Part shown: piece after piece, positions 44,308 through 54,116 of the stretch | How positions within the stretch are numbered: position 1 is the first letter of the stretch | Layout: every line of letters begins with the position of its first letter | Assembly (NCBI RefSeq): GCF_013141915.1 | Contig: NZ_SROX01000004.1 | Location: 1-64,000 of the forward strand | Source: Cupriavidus necator | GTDB taxonomy: Bacteria > Pseudomonadota > Gammaproteobacteria > Burkholderiales > Burkholderiaceae | DNA length: 64,000 nt | Direction: 5' to 3' | Program-made: the position numbers and the translations under genes | Notes under the pieces: model-generated | What the model was told of the DNA's origin: nothing | Seen by the model: only the letters and a program-made list of their open reading frames with translations | The model's database searches: none

Positions 44308-45893
44308 CGCGCGCCGCGATGGCGGCGCAGCGCCCACTCCAGCGCCTCGAACGCGCCCTGCACCGCCAATGCCAGCACCGCGGCCGGGATCGCGCCGGCG
44401 AGCAACAGCGCGGTGTCGTTCAGCGCCAGCCCGGTGGCAATGCGCTCGCCAAAACCGCCCGCGCCGACGAACGCCGCAATGGTTGCCGTGCCCACGCTGA
44501 TGATGGCCGCGGTCTTGACGCCGGCCAGCAGCACCGGCAAGGCCAGCGGCAGCTCCACGTAGCGCAGCACCTGGCCGCCGCGCAAGCCCAGCGCCCGCGC
44601 CGCGTCGCGCATGCCCTGCGGCACTTGCTCCAGGCCGGTGGCGGTATTGCGCACGATCGGCAGCAGCGCATACAGAAACAGCGCCACCATCGCCGGCCAC
44701 ACGCCGATACGCCCCAGCAGCGGGATCAGCATCGCCAGCAAGGCCAGCGACGGCACCGTCTGCAGCACGCTGACCGCGCCCAGCACCGCCTGGCCGGTGC
44801 GGCGCCGCCGCGCCGCCAGCATCCCCAGCGGCACGCCCACCAGCGTCGCGGCCCCCACAGCGCCCGCGACCAGCGCGACATGGCGCCGCGCCAGGCGCGC
44901 GGTGTCGGGCCCGAACAGCGCGGCCACCAGCCGGCCGCGCGGTTTGGCGCCGCCATGCGTTGCCGATTGCCCCGCAGTGCCGGTCAGGAACGCGCGCGCG
45001 ATCGCGTCGAACGGCTGGCCATCGATCTCCGCCGCAGCATTCATGGCAATCATGTCGTCGGCATGGACGCGCCCGGCCAGCCGCTCCAATGCCTGCCAGG
45101 CCTGCGGGAAGCGCTGCGGTACGTCGAGGCGGTAGACCACTACCGCGTCGTAGCGCGGGAAGTAATGCCGGTCGTCCTCCAGCACGCGCAGCTTGTACTT
45201 GCGGATCTTGGCGTCGGTGGAATAGATGTCGATGGCATCGACCTGCCCTGCGGCCAAGGCCTCATAGGCGACGCCGTGGTCCAGGCCGACCGGGCGTTGC
45301 GGCAGGCCGTAGCGGCTGGCCAGCCCCGGCCAGCCGTCGGCGCGCCCGAGGAACTCATGGGACAGGCCAAGCCTGAATTGCGGCTGTGCCGCCAGGTCGC
45401 CCAGCCGGCGCAGGTTGCCGGCGCGGGCATCGGAGACGGCCAGCGCATAGGTGTTCTCGAAACCAAGCGGAATCGCGGCGCCCAGGCCCAGCGGCGCCAG
45501 CGCGCTCCGGATGGCATCGAGCCCGGCGCCGGGCGGCAGCTTCAGGATCTCCGCGGCCAGCGTGCCGGTGTAGTCCGGATAGAGGTCGATGCTGCCGGCC
45601 TTCAGCGCCTCGAAAACAATGGCGGTATTGCCCAGCCCTGGCTGGTGCTGCGCCGTGCCGGGCGGCCCTGCGGCCTGGGTCAGCAGTTCGCCAAGGATGT
45701 ATGACTCGGTGAAGCGCTTGGAGCCGACGCGCAGCGGGTCGGCCGCGCGCGCCGGCATGACGCCGGCGAGTGCCGCGGCCAGCACCCAGGCCCATGCGTG
45801 CCATAGCGTACGCCCTGCACTCCCTTTCTGGCGACTGCCACGGATCCAAGCCAAAGCGTCTGTCCCGATGGTGGGCCGGTGTGCGCCCGGCAT
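44304..45893 (-). CDS. Osmoprotectant-type ABC transporter, substrate-binding domain fused to permease
   Basis: The 529-residue protein has a signal-type segment (about 29-51, ending MPARAADP), then a type-F substrate-binding domain: LRVGSKRFTESYILGELLTQAAG, YPDYTGTLAAEIL and DAIDIYSTDAKIRKYKL. A permease domain from about 330 follows, with GVPLGMLAARRR, VLQTVPSLALLAML, RNTATGLEQVPQGMRDAARALG (the ATPase-contacting EAA loop) and GTATIAAFVGAGGFG. This resembles glycine betaine/choline/carnitine importers (OpuC/ProWX), some of which have fused subunits, usually with the permease first; here the binding domain is N-terminal. No ATPase gene is adjacent. Confidence 0.87.
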   Translation of the reverse strand: MPGAHRPTIGTDALAWIRGSRQKGSAGRTLWHAWAWVLAAALAGVMPARAADPLRVGSKRFTESYILGELLTQAAGPPGTAQHQPGLGNTAIVFEALKAGSIDLYPDYTGTLAAEILKLPPGAGLDAIRSALAPLGLGAAIPLGFENTYALAVSDARAGNLRRLGDLAAQPQFRLGLSHEFLGRADGWPGLASRYGLPQRPVGLDHGVAYEALAAGQVDAIDIYSTDAKIRKYKLRVLEDDRHYFPRYDAVVVYRLDVPQRFPQAWQALERLAGRVHADDMIAMNAAAEIDGQPFDAIARAFLTGTAGQSATHGGAKPRGRLVAALFGPDTARLARRHVALVAGAVGAATLVGVPLGMLAARRRRTGQAVLGAVSVLQTVPSLALLAMLIPLLGRIGVWPAMVALFLYALLPIVRNTATGLEQVPQGMRDAARALGLRGGQVLRYVELPLALPVLLAGVKTAAIISVGTATIAAFVGAGGFGERIATGLALNDTALLLAGAIPAAVLALAVQGAFEALEWALRRHRGAR

Positions 45894-45929
45894 CGCTACA
45901 TCATAGCTGCCGCATGTCCTTATCCAAAA

Positions 45930-45960
45930 ATAGTATTTGCTATCTGCATGCTTGAGGCAT
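45930..45960. promoter_or_regulatory. Candidate LysR binding region in the divergent gap
   Basis: Two interrupted palindromes lie in the 109-base gap between the transporter fusion and the LysR gene: ATAG-TATTTG-CTAT (45930-45943) and ATGC-TTGAG-GCAT (45948-45960). Both have the short symmetric halves seen in LysR (T-N11-A type) sites and lie 43-73 bases before the regulator start. Proposed as autoregulatory or shared operator sites. Confidence 0.35.
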
Positions 45961-46002
45961 CAGAATCCAGATTACACATACAAAGCCCCCCGCGTCCGCC
46001 CC

Positions 46003-47022
46003 ATGGAAATCCGGCAACTGGAAGCCTTCGCCGCGGTAGTCACCACCGGCAGCGTCACCGCTGCGGGACGGCTGCTCGGCCGCTCGCAGCCCGCCATGAC
46101 GCGACTGATCCAGGAACTGGAGGCCGAGCTTGGCTTTGCCCTCTTTACCCGCAGCGGCCCGCGCGTCAGCCCGACCGAGCAAGGCTTCCTGCTCTACGAC
46201 GAAGTGGAGCAGACACTGGCCGGCATGCAGCAGATCCGCACACGCGCCGCGGCGCTGGCGCGCGGCGATGGCCGCCCCTTGCGCATTGCCGCAACCCCGG
46301 CTCTGGCGGCCGGCCTGCTGCCGCCGGCACTAGCGCTGGCCTTTGAGCGCGGGCTGTGCGCGCCCGAGCGCGTAGCCGTGCAAAGCGTCTCCCCGGAACA
46401 GGTGGTGCACGCGGTGCTGACCGGCGCCGCCGATATCGGCCTGAACAGCCTGCCGCTGGAACACCGCGGCGTGACCGTGCACTGGATCGGCCAGTCTGCC
46501 TGCGTGGCGGCGGTGCGTGCCGACGACCCACTGGCTGGAGAGCCGGCCATCGCGCTGCAGGACTGCCGCGGGCGCCGCATCGTCACCATGCAGAACCCGT
46601 ATCGGCTGCGGCGCCGTGTCGATCGGGCACTGGCCGGCGCCGGCGTGCCGGAGGCTGGCGTGATCGACACCAACACCTCGATCAGCGCGCTCACCCTGGT
46701 GCGCGCCGGGCTGGGCATCGCCGTGCTGGAACCCGTGACCGCGCGCGGGCTGCCGCTGACCGATATCGCCGTGCGGCCCATCGATGCGGATATTCCCTTC
46801 TACTTCGGCGTGATCACGCCGCAGGCACGGCCGGCCAGCACAGCGGTGCTGGGGCTGGTGCAGGCCGTGGCCGATGCCGCCGCGGGGCTGCTGCCCGACC
46901 TGGTCCGGCGCGAGCCCGCCGAACATGGCGCGCTGCTGCAATCGCTCTATGGGGATGCCGGCGATGCCGGCGACGACACTGACAAGCTCACACAAGACGC
47001 CGGACTCCCAAGCCATGACTGA
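46003..47022 (+). CDS. LysR-type transcriptional regulator
   Basis: The 339-residue protein starts MEIRQLEAFAAVVTTGSVTAAGRLLGRSQPAMTRLIQELEAELG, the canonical LysR winged helix. A two-lobed effector domain follows (about 95-295) with PLRIAATPALAAGLLPPALAL and TNTSISALTLVRAGLGIAVLEP. It overlaps the next gene by eight bases (47015-47022), unlike most LysR genes, which diverge from their targets. This suggests it is part of and probably controls the oxidoreductase/ABC importer operon downstream. The last 40 residues are acidic and Gly/Asp-rich. The inducer cannot be read from sequence. Confidence 0.92.
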   Translation: MEIRQLEAFAAVVTTGSVTAAGRLLGRSQPAMTRLIQELEAELGFALFTRSGPRVSPTEQGFLLYDEVEQTLAGMQQIRTRAAALARGDGRPLRIAATPALAAGLLPPALALAFERGLCAPERVAVQSVSPEQVVHAVLTGAADIGLNSLPLEHRGVTVHWIGQSACVAAVRADDPLAGEPAIALQDCRGRRIVTMQNPYRLRRRVDRALAGAGVPEAGVIDTNTSISALTLVRAGLGIAVLEPVTARGLPLTDIAVRPIDADIPFYFGVITPQARPASTAVLGLVQAVADAAAGLLPDLVRREPAEHGALLQSLYGDAGDAGDDTDKLTQDAGLPSHD

Positions 47023-48454
47023 CCTCTCCTCTCCCACCCCCGCAGGCCTGGCCGCGCTCGAAGCGCGTTTGCGCCAGGACCTGTCCTGGCTGGAACTGCC
47101 CGCCAGGACCTGGACCGTGCCGCGCATCCAGGACGGCCAGGAAGTCCTCGACGTCGCCGTCATCGGCGGCGGCATGGCCGGACTGGCTGCTTGCGCCACG
47201 CTGACGCACCTCGGCATCCGCGTGCGGGCGTTCGACCGTGCGCCGGCGGGCCTTGAAGGGCCCTGGGCCACCACCGCGCGCATGGAAACCCTGCGTTCGC
47301 CCAAGCAACTGACCGGCCCCGCGCTGGGCCTGCCGGCGCTGACCTTCCGCGCCTGGTTCGAAGCGCAATTCGGCGAAGCCGCCTGGGCGGCGCTGGACAA
47401 GATCCCCCGGCTGCAATGGATGGACTACCTGCGCTGGTACCGCCTGGTGCTGGCGCTGGATATCCGCAACAACCACCAGGTCGATGCCATCGTGCCGCGC
47501 CCGGACGGGCTGGTAGCGCTGTCAATGCAGACCCCGGACGGCCCGCGGACGGTGCTGGCCCGCCGCGTGGTGCTGGCCACCGGCCGCGATGGCCTGGGCG
47601 GTGCCTACGTGCCGCCAATCGCGGACCACTTGCCGCGCCACCTGTGGGCGCATTCGTCCGACGAGATGGACTATGCCTCGCTGCGCGGCAAGCGCGTAGG
47701 CGTGGTCGGTGCGGGCGCGTCGGCCATGGACAGCGCGGCAACCGCGCTGGAAGCCGGCGCCGCCAGCGTGGAAATGCTGATCCGCCGCGCCGACATCCCG
47801 CGTGTCAACAAGGGCAAGGGCGCGGGCAGTCCCGGCCTGGTCCACGGCCATCCCATGCTGTCCGATGAATGGAAATGGCGCATCCGCCATTACATCAACG
47901 CGCAGCAGGTACCGCCCCCGCGCGGCAGCACCCTGCGGGTCTCGCGCCATGCCAACGCGCGCTTCCACCTGGGCTGTCCGATCGAAGCGATCGAGCCACA
48001 TGGCGACGGCGTGCGCGTGCTGACGCCCAAAGGCGTGTTCGAGCTGGACTTCCTGGTGTTCTCCACCGGTTTCCGCATCGCACTGGAAACCAGGCCCGAG
48101 TTCGCTGCCTTCGCCGCGCAGGTTCGCTACTGGCGCGACCGCTACACGCCCCGCCCCGGCCAGGAAGACCAGGAACTGGCCGACTCGCCAGACCTGGGCC
48201 CTGCGTTCGAGTTCATCGAGAAGACGCCCGGCGCCTGCCCCGGGCTGTCGCGCATCCACTGCTTCTGCTATCCGGCCGCGCTGTCGCACGGCACGGTGTC
48301 GGGCGACATCCCGGCCATCAGCGACGGCGCGCGCCGGCTGGGCCAGGGCATTGCCGGCCTGCTGTACCAGGAAGACGTCGAGATTCACTTCGCCAACCTG
48401 GAAGCCTATGCCGAGCCCGAAGTGTTTGGCGACGAATGGACGCCGGCGCCATGA
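47015..48454 (+). CDS. Flavin-dependent NAD(P)-binding monooxygenase-like protein
   Basis: The 479-residue protein has two Rossmann motifs: LDVAVIGGGMAGLAACATL (about 48-66) for FAD and GKRVGVVGAGASAMDSAATALEAG (about 226-249) for NAD(P). This is the build of flavoprotein monooxygenases (class B-like). It contains VLATGRDGLGGAYVPP between the motifs and LVFSTGFRIALETRPEF near 346-361, but I do not see the Baeyer-Villiger fingerprint. It starts eight bases before the LysR stop and ends by ATGA overlap with the permease gene. In this catabolic operon it probably oxidises the imported compound, perhaps at nitrogen or sulfur. The substrate is unknown. Confidence 0.85.
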   Translation: MTDLSSPTPAGLAALEARLRQDLSWLELPARTWTVPRIQDGQEVLDVAVIGGGMAGLAACATLTHLGIRVRAFDRAPAGLEGPWATTARMETLRSPKQLTGPALGLPALTFRAWFEAQFGEAAWAALDKIPRLQWMDYLRWYRLVLALDIRNNHQVDAIVPRPDGLVALSMQTPDGPRTVLARRVVLATGRDGLGGAYVPPIADHLPRHLWAHSSDEMDYASLRGKRVGVVGAGASAMDSAATALEAGAASVEMLIRRADIPRVNKGKGAGSPGLVHGHPMLSDEWKWRIRHYINAQQVPPPRGSTLRVSRHANARFHLGCPIEAIEPHGDGVRVLTPKGVFELDFLVFSTGFRIALETRPEFAAFAAQVRYWRDRYTPRPGQEDQELADSPDLGPAFEFIEKTPGACPGLSRIHCFCYPAALSHGTVSGDIPAISDGARRLGQGIAGLLYQEDVEIHFANLEAYAEPEVFGDEWTPAP

Positions 48455-49458
48455 GAACCCTGAGGGGCGCCCTCACCCGCTGGCCCTGGCGCTGGCTGCT
48501 GCGCCGCCTGCTGCAGGCGGCGGCGGTGGTGCTGGTGATGACGGTAATCGTCTTCGCCGGGCTGCACGCCATCGGCAATCCGGTCGACATCCTGATCGGC
48601 CAGGACGTTGACCAGGTCGACCGCGCCCGCACCATCGCCGCGCTGGGGCTGGACCAGCCGTTGTGGCGCCAATACCTGGGCTTTCTCAACGGCGCGCTGC
48701 ACGGCAACCTGGGCAACAGCTTCGTCTATAACGTGCCGGCGATCCAGCTGATCCTGCAGCGGCTGCCGGCCACGCTGGAACTGGCGGTGGCGGCACTGCT
48801 GCTGGCCGTGCTGGTGGGCGTGCCGCTGGGGCTGTTCGCGGGGCTGTATCCCGAGCACCCGCTGTCGCGCGTGCTGATGACCGGCAGCATCGTTGGTTTC
48901 TCGCTGCCCACGTTCTGGGTCGGCCTGATGCTGATCATGGCCTTCAGCGTGCGGCTGGGCTGGCTGCCCTCGGGCGGGCGCGGCGCCACTGCGGAATGGC
49001 TGGGCGTGCCCTGGTCCTGGCTGACCGCCGACGGACTGCGCCACATGATCCTGCCAGCCATCAACCTGTCCTTGTTCAAGGTCTCGCTGGTGCTGCGCCT
49101 GACGCGCGCCGGCGTGCGCGAGGTGCTGCCGCAGGACTGGGTGAGGTTCGCGCGCGCCAAGGGCCTGTCGCCGCAGCGCGTGGTGCTTGGCCACGTGCTG
49201 CGCAACACCATGATCCCGCTGGTGACGGTGCTGGGCCTGGAGTTCGGCTCCACCATCGCCTTCGCGGTGGTGACCGAGAACATCTTCGCCTGGCCCGGCG
49301 CCGGCAAGCTGATCCTGGACAGCATCAACGCACTGGACCGGCCGGTGATTGTCTCCTACCTGGTGGTCGTGGTGTGCCTGTTCGTCACGCTGAACCTGAT
49401 CGTCGACGTGCTCTACAAACTGCTCGATCCGCGCGTGCGACTGGAGGGCGCGGCATGA
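48451..49458 (+). CDS. ABC transporter permease (DppB-type)
   Basis: The 335-residue protein is a dipeptide/oligopeptide-type inner-membrane permease. A helix at about 19-40 (RRLLQAAAVVLVMTVIVFAGLHAI) comes first, then a periplasmic loop and several helices. The EAA-type loop is RLTRAGVREVLPQDWVRFARAKGLSPQRVV. It overlaps the flavoprotein gene by four bases and the second permease by four. It forms the channel with that partner. Similar permeases import di- and tripeptides, opines, nickel or sugars; the cargo here must be judged from the operon. Confidence 0.93.
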   Translation: MRTLRGALTRWPWRWLLRRLLQAAAVVLVMTVIVFAGLHAIGNPVDILIGQDVDQVDRARTIAALGLDQPLWRQYLGFLNGALHGNLGNSFVYNVPAIQLILQRLPATLELAVAALLLAVLVGVPLGLFAGLYPEHPLSRVLMTGSIVGFSLPTFWVGLMLIMAFSVRLGWLPSGGRGATAEWLGVPWSWLTADGLRHMILPAINLSLFKVSLVLRLTRAGVREVLPQDWVRFARAKGLSPQRVVLGHVLRNTMIPLVTVLGLEFGSTIAFAVVTENIFAWPGAGKLILDSINALDRPVIVSYLVVVVCLFVTLNLIVDVLYKLLDPRVRLEGAA

Positions 49459-50398
49459 ACGCCAGCGACAAGACGGGCGCCATGCCGGCCGCGGATTTTG
49501 CTCTCCCACCGGCGCCAGCGTTGCGGCGCGAATCGCCATGGCGCAGCGTGGCGGCCGATTTCCTCGCCTCGCGCACCGCCGTGTTCGGGCTGGGGGTGCT
49601 CGTGCTGCTGGTGCTCGCCGCGCTGCTGGCGCCGTGGATCACGCCGCAGAACCCCTATGACCTGCTGCAACTGGACGTGATGGACGCGCGCCTGGCGCCC
49701 GGCAGCGCCAACGGTGCCGGCACCTACAGCTACTGGCTCGGCACCGACGGGCAAGGCCGCGACATCCTGTCAGGCATCCTCTACGGCCTGCGCATCAGCC
49801 TGGTGGTGGGGGTCGGCTCGGCAGCGCTGGCCGGCGTGCTCGGCACCCTGCTGGGGCTGCTCGCGGCCTATGCCGGCGGGCGCGTGGACAGCCTGATCAT
49901 GCGTACCGTGGACCTGCTCCTGTCGTTCCCGTCCATCCTGGTGGCGATGATGATCCTGGCCTTCCTGGGCAAGGGCGTGGGCAATGTGGTGCTGACGCTG
50001 GTGATCCTGGAGTGGGCCTACTACGCCCGCACGGCGCGCGCCCAGGCATTGGTGGAAAGCCGGCGCGAATACGTGGAAGCCGCGCGCGGACAAGGTATCG
50101 CGCACTGGCGCATCGTGGTCGGGCACATACTGCCCAACTGCATGCCGCCGCTGATCGTGATCGGCTCGCTGCAGGTGGCGCGCGCGATCACACTGGAGGC
50201 CACGCTGTCCTTTCTCGGGCTGGGCGTGCCGGTGACCGAGCCCTCGCTCGGCCTGCTGATCGCCAATGGCTATCAGTTCATGCTGTCCGACGAGTACTGG
50301 ATCAGCTTCTTCCCCGGCATCGCGCTGCTGCTGACCGTGGTGGCCATCAACCTGGTGGGCGACCGCCTGCGCGACGTCCTCAACCCGAGGCTGCAGAA

Positions 50399-50402
<4 letters not shown>
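49455..50402 (+). CDS. ABC transporter permease (DppC-type)
   Basis: The 315-residue protein is the second permease subunit. A cytoplasmic N-terminus precedes the first helix (about 45-65: FGLGVLVLLVLAALLAPWITP). The WLGTDGQGRDILSGILYGLRISL segment is typical of DppC/OppC proteins, and the EAA loop RTARAQALVESRREYVEAARGQG contacts the ATPase. It is linked by ATGA overlaps on both sides to the other permease and to the first ATPase. Together these four genes make a full importer core. Confidence 0.93.
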
Positions 50403-51405
<1,003 letters not shown>

Positions 51406-51409
<4 letters not shown>

Positions 51410-52476
51410 CCGTCAGCGAACGCGAATTGCATCCCGCCCAGGCGGGCCACCCGCAATCCGTGCCGGCGGCGGCAAGCGGCAGGCCGCCGCTGGTGTCAGC
51501 GCGCGCGCTGGCCAAGCGCTTTGGCGAGAGCAAGCCGGGGCGCATCGGCCTAGCGCTGGCACGCCTGGGCTGGTCCGAACCCGCGCGCATCACCCACGCC
51601 GTGGATGGCGTGGACCTGGAACTGAAGCACGGCGAGGTGCTCGGCCTGGTGGGCGAATCCGGCTGTGGCAAGTCCACGCTGGGGCGCATGATCGCGGGCC
51701 TGCTCGACCCGTCCGCCGGCGAGATCCGCATCGACGGCCGCAGTCCGGCCAGCCTGGACCGCGCCGCGCGACAGGCGCTGCGGCTGAAAATCCAGATGGT
51801 GTTCCAGGACCCCTACGCCAGCCTGAACCCGCGCCTGCGCGTGGACCGCATCGTTGGCGAGGGCGCGCGCCTGCAAGGGCTGGTGGATGCGGCCGGCTTC
51901 GACGACTACGTCAGCGCGCAGCTGCAGCGTGCCGGCCTGGACCCCCGGCTGCGCCAGCGCTACCCGCACCAGTTCAGCGGCGGCCAGCGCCAGCGCATCG
52001 GCATCGCCCGCGCGCTCGCGGTGCAGCCGGAACTGCTGGTATGCGACGAGGCGGTGGCAGCGCTGGACGTGTCGATCCAGGCCCAGGTGCTGAACCTGTT
52101 CATGGACCTGCGCGAGCAGCTGGGCCTGAGCTACCTGTTCATCAGCCACGACCTGGGCGTGGTCGAACATATCTCCGATCGCGTGATGATCATGTACCTG
52201 GGCCGCGTGGTTGAAAGCGCGCCGACTCCTGAGATCTTCCGCCGCCCCAACCACCCCTACACGCAGGCGCTGCTCGCTGAAATCCCGCGCCTGGACGCGC
52301 GCCACAAGACCTTCACCGCAATCCGCGGCGAGATCCCCAGCCCGCTGGAGCCGCCGGCCGGCTGCCATTTCCACCCGCGCTGCCCGCATGCGATGCCGCG
52401 CTGCGCGGTGGAGGTGCCCAGGCTGCGCGGCATCGCCGTCAACCATTTGAGCGCCTGCCATCTCAACGATGGCTGA
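51406..52476 (+). CDS. ABC transporter ATPase (DppF-type)
   Basis: The 356-residue ATPase has Walker [13 protein letters not shown], the signature [12 protein letters not shown] and Walker [13 protein letters not shown]. The H-loop is [22 protein letters not shown] cysteine-rich C-terminal segment ([15 protein letters not shown]) matches the oligopeptide ATPase C-terminal family. It overlaps the DppD-type gene by four bases. The N-terminal 20 residues ([18 protein letters not shown]) are non-conserved. Together with DppD it powers the permeases. Confidence 0.94.
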
Positions 52477-52533
52477 CGCCGCATGCCCTCTTATTGCCCG
52501 CCCATTCCAGAAACCGCCCCGAGGAATCGCCCC

Positions 52534-54114
52534 ATGAAACGCTCGCTGTCCTTCTCCTTGCGCGCCACCGTGGCCGCCGTGCTTTGCGCCGGCGCGGCAG
52601 TGGCATCCGCGCAGTCGCTGACGATCGGCTTTGCCGATCCGCTGTCGTCGCTGGACCCCCAGTTGAACAACCACGCCGGTGACCGCTCGGTGGACCTGCA
52701 CTTCTGGGACCTGCTGGTCGAAAACAAGGACAACAAGCTGCAGCCTGGGCTGGCGCTCTCATGGAAGGCCCTGGACGACAAGACCTGGGAGTTCAAGCTG
52801 CGCCGCGACGTCAAATGGCAGGACGGCAAGCCCTTCACCGCCGAGGACGTGGTCTTCTCCTATCAGCGCGCGCGCAACGTGCCGGGCAGCGTGGCTTCGT
52901 TCTCGGGCTACCTGCGCACCATCGAATCCGCTACCGCGAAAGACCCGTACACGCTGCTGGTCAAGACCAATATTGCCAACCCCGACCTGCCGCTGAACCT
53001 GGCCTCCGTGCACATCGTCAGCAAGCATGTGGGCGACAAGGCCAGCACCGACGACTACAACGCGGGCCGCGCGGTGGTGGGCACCGGCCCCTACAAGTTC
53101 GTTTCCTACACCCCCGGCGACCGTGTGATCATGGCGCGCAATGACGGCTACTGGGGCGGCAAGCCGACCTGGCAACAGGTCAATTACCGCTATATCAACA
53201 ACGGCCCGGCGCGCACCGCGGCGCTGCTGTCCGGCGACGTGGACGTGATCGACAAGGTCTCGGTGTCTGACCTCGCCAAGCTCAAGCAGTCGCCCGGCGT
53301 CAGCGTGTTCCCCTACAACGGCCTGCGCGTGATGCTGCTGCAGCCGAGCTTCAAGCCGGGTCCCAACCCCAACATCACCGACAACGCCGGCAAGCCGCTG
53401 GACAAGAATCCGCTGCTTGACGTGCGCGTGCGCCGGGCGCTGTCGCTGGCCATCAACCGCGAAGCCGTGGTGGGCCGCATCCTGCAGAACACCGCCACCG
53501 TAGCCAATCAATGGATGCCCAAGGGGACCTTTGGCTACAACCCCGAGGTCAAGGACATTGCCTATGACCCCGCCCAGGCGAAGAAGCTGCTGGCCGAGGC
53601 CGGTTTTCCCGACGGCTTCAAGCTGACCATCCATGCCCCTAACGACCGCTACCCGCAGGGCCCGGAAACGGCGCAGGCGGTGGCGCAGTTCTGGACCCGC
53701 GTGGGCGTGAAGACCCAGGTGGAGGTGGTGCCCTGGTCGGTCTACTCCGGCCGCGCCAACAAGAACGAGTACGCGGTCAGCATGCTGGCCTGGGGCAACG
53801 GCACCGGCGAGGCCAGCTATGCGCTGGTCAACGTGCTGGCCACCGTGGACGCGAAGAAAGGCCTGGGCGCATCCAACTGGGGCCATTACAGCAACCCGGC
53901 CGTGGACCGCGCGCTGGAGGAATCCACCGCCGAGTTCGACATAGGCAAGCGCGAAGCCATCCTGCGCCGCTCGGTCAAGCTGGTGTCCGATGACGTGGGC
54001 GTGCTGCCGCTATACCACTACCAGAACATCTGGGCGGCGAAGAAGGGCCTGAAGGTAGCGCCGATGACCAGCGACCGCACCGCCGCCATGATGGTGACGC
54101 GCACGGGCAAGTGA
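52534..54114 (+). CDS. ABC transporter extracellular substrate-binding protein (DppA/OppA family)
   Basis: The 526-residue protein has a clear signal peptide (about 1-26, SLRATVAAVLCAGAAVASA-Q) and the type-5 solute-binding fold. Its motifs are DPLSSLDPQLNN, WEFKLRRDVKWQDGKPFTAEDVVFSYQRA and VGTGPYKFV. This family binds dipeptides, oligopeptides, opines or nickel, so cargo is not set by sequence. It is 57 bases after the ATPase, inside the operon, and starts with the ATG that gives the signal peptide. Its stop (TGA 54112-54114) is shared with a GTG start of the next gene. The neighbouring enzymes suggest a nitrogen- or sulfur-containing organic acid. Confidence 0.93.
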   Translation: MKRSLSFSLRATVAAVLCAGAAVASAQSLTIGFADPLSSLDPQLNNHAGDRSVDLHFWDLLVENKDNKLQPGLALSWKALDDKTWEFKLRRDVKWQDGKPFTAEDVVFSYQRARNVPGSVASFSGYLRTIESATAKDPYTLLVKTNIANPDLPLNLASVHIVSKHVGDKASTDDYNAGRAVVGTGPYKFVSYTPGDRVIMARNDGYWGGKPTWQQVNYRYINNGPARTAALLSGDVDVIDKVSVSDLAKLKQSPGVSVFPYNGLRVMLLQPSFKPGPNPNITDNAGKPLDKNPLLDVRVRRALSLAINREAVVGRILQNTATVANQWMPKGTFGYNPEVKDIAYDPAQAKKLLAEAGFPDGFKLTIHAPNDRYPQGPETAQAVAQFWTRVGVKTQVEVVPWSVYSGRANKNEYAVSMLAWGNGTGEASYALVNVLATVDAKKGLGASNWGHYSNPAVDRALEESTAEFDIGKREAILRRSVKLVSDDVGVLPLYHYQNIWAAKKGLKVAPMTSDRTAAMMVTRTGK

Positions 54115-54116
54115 GC

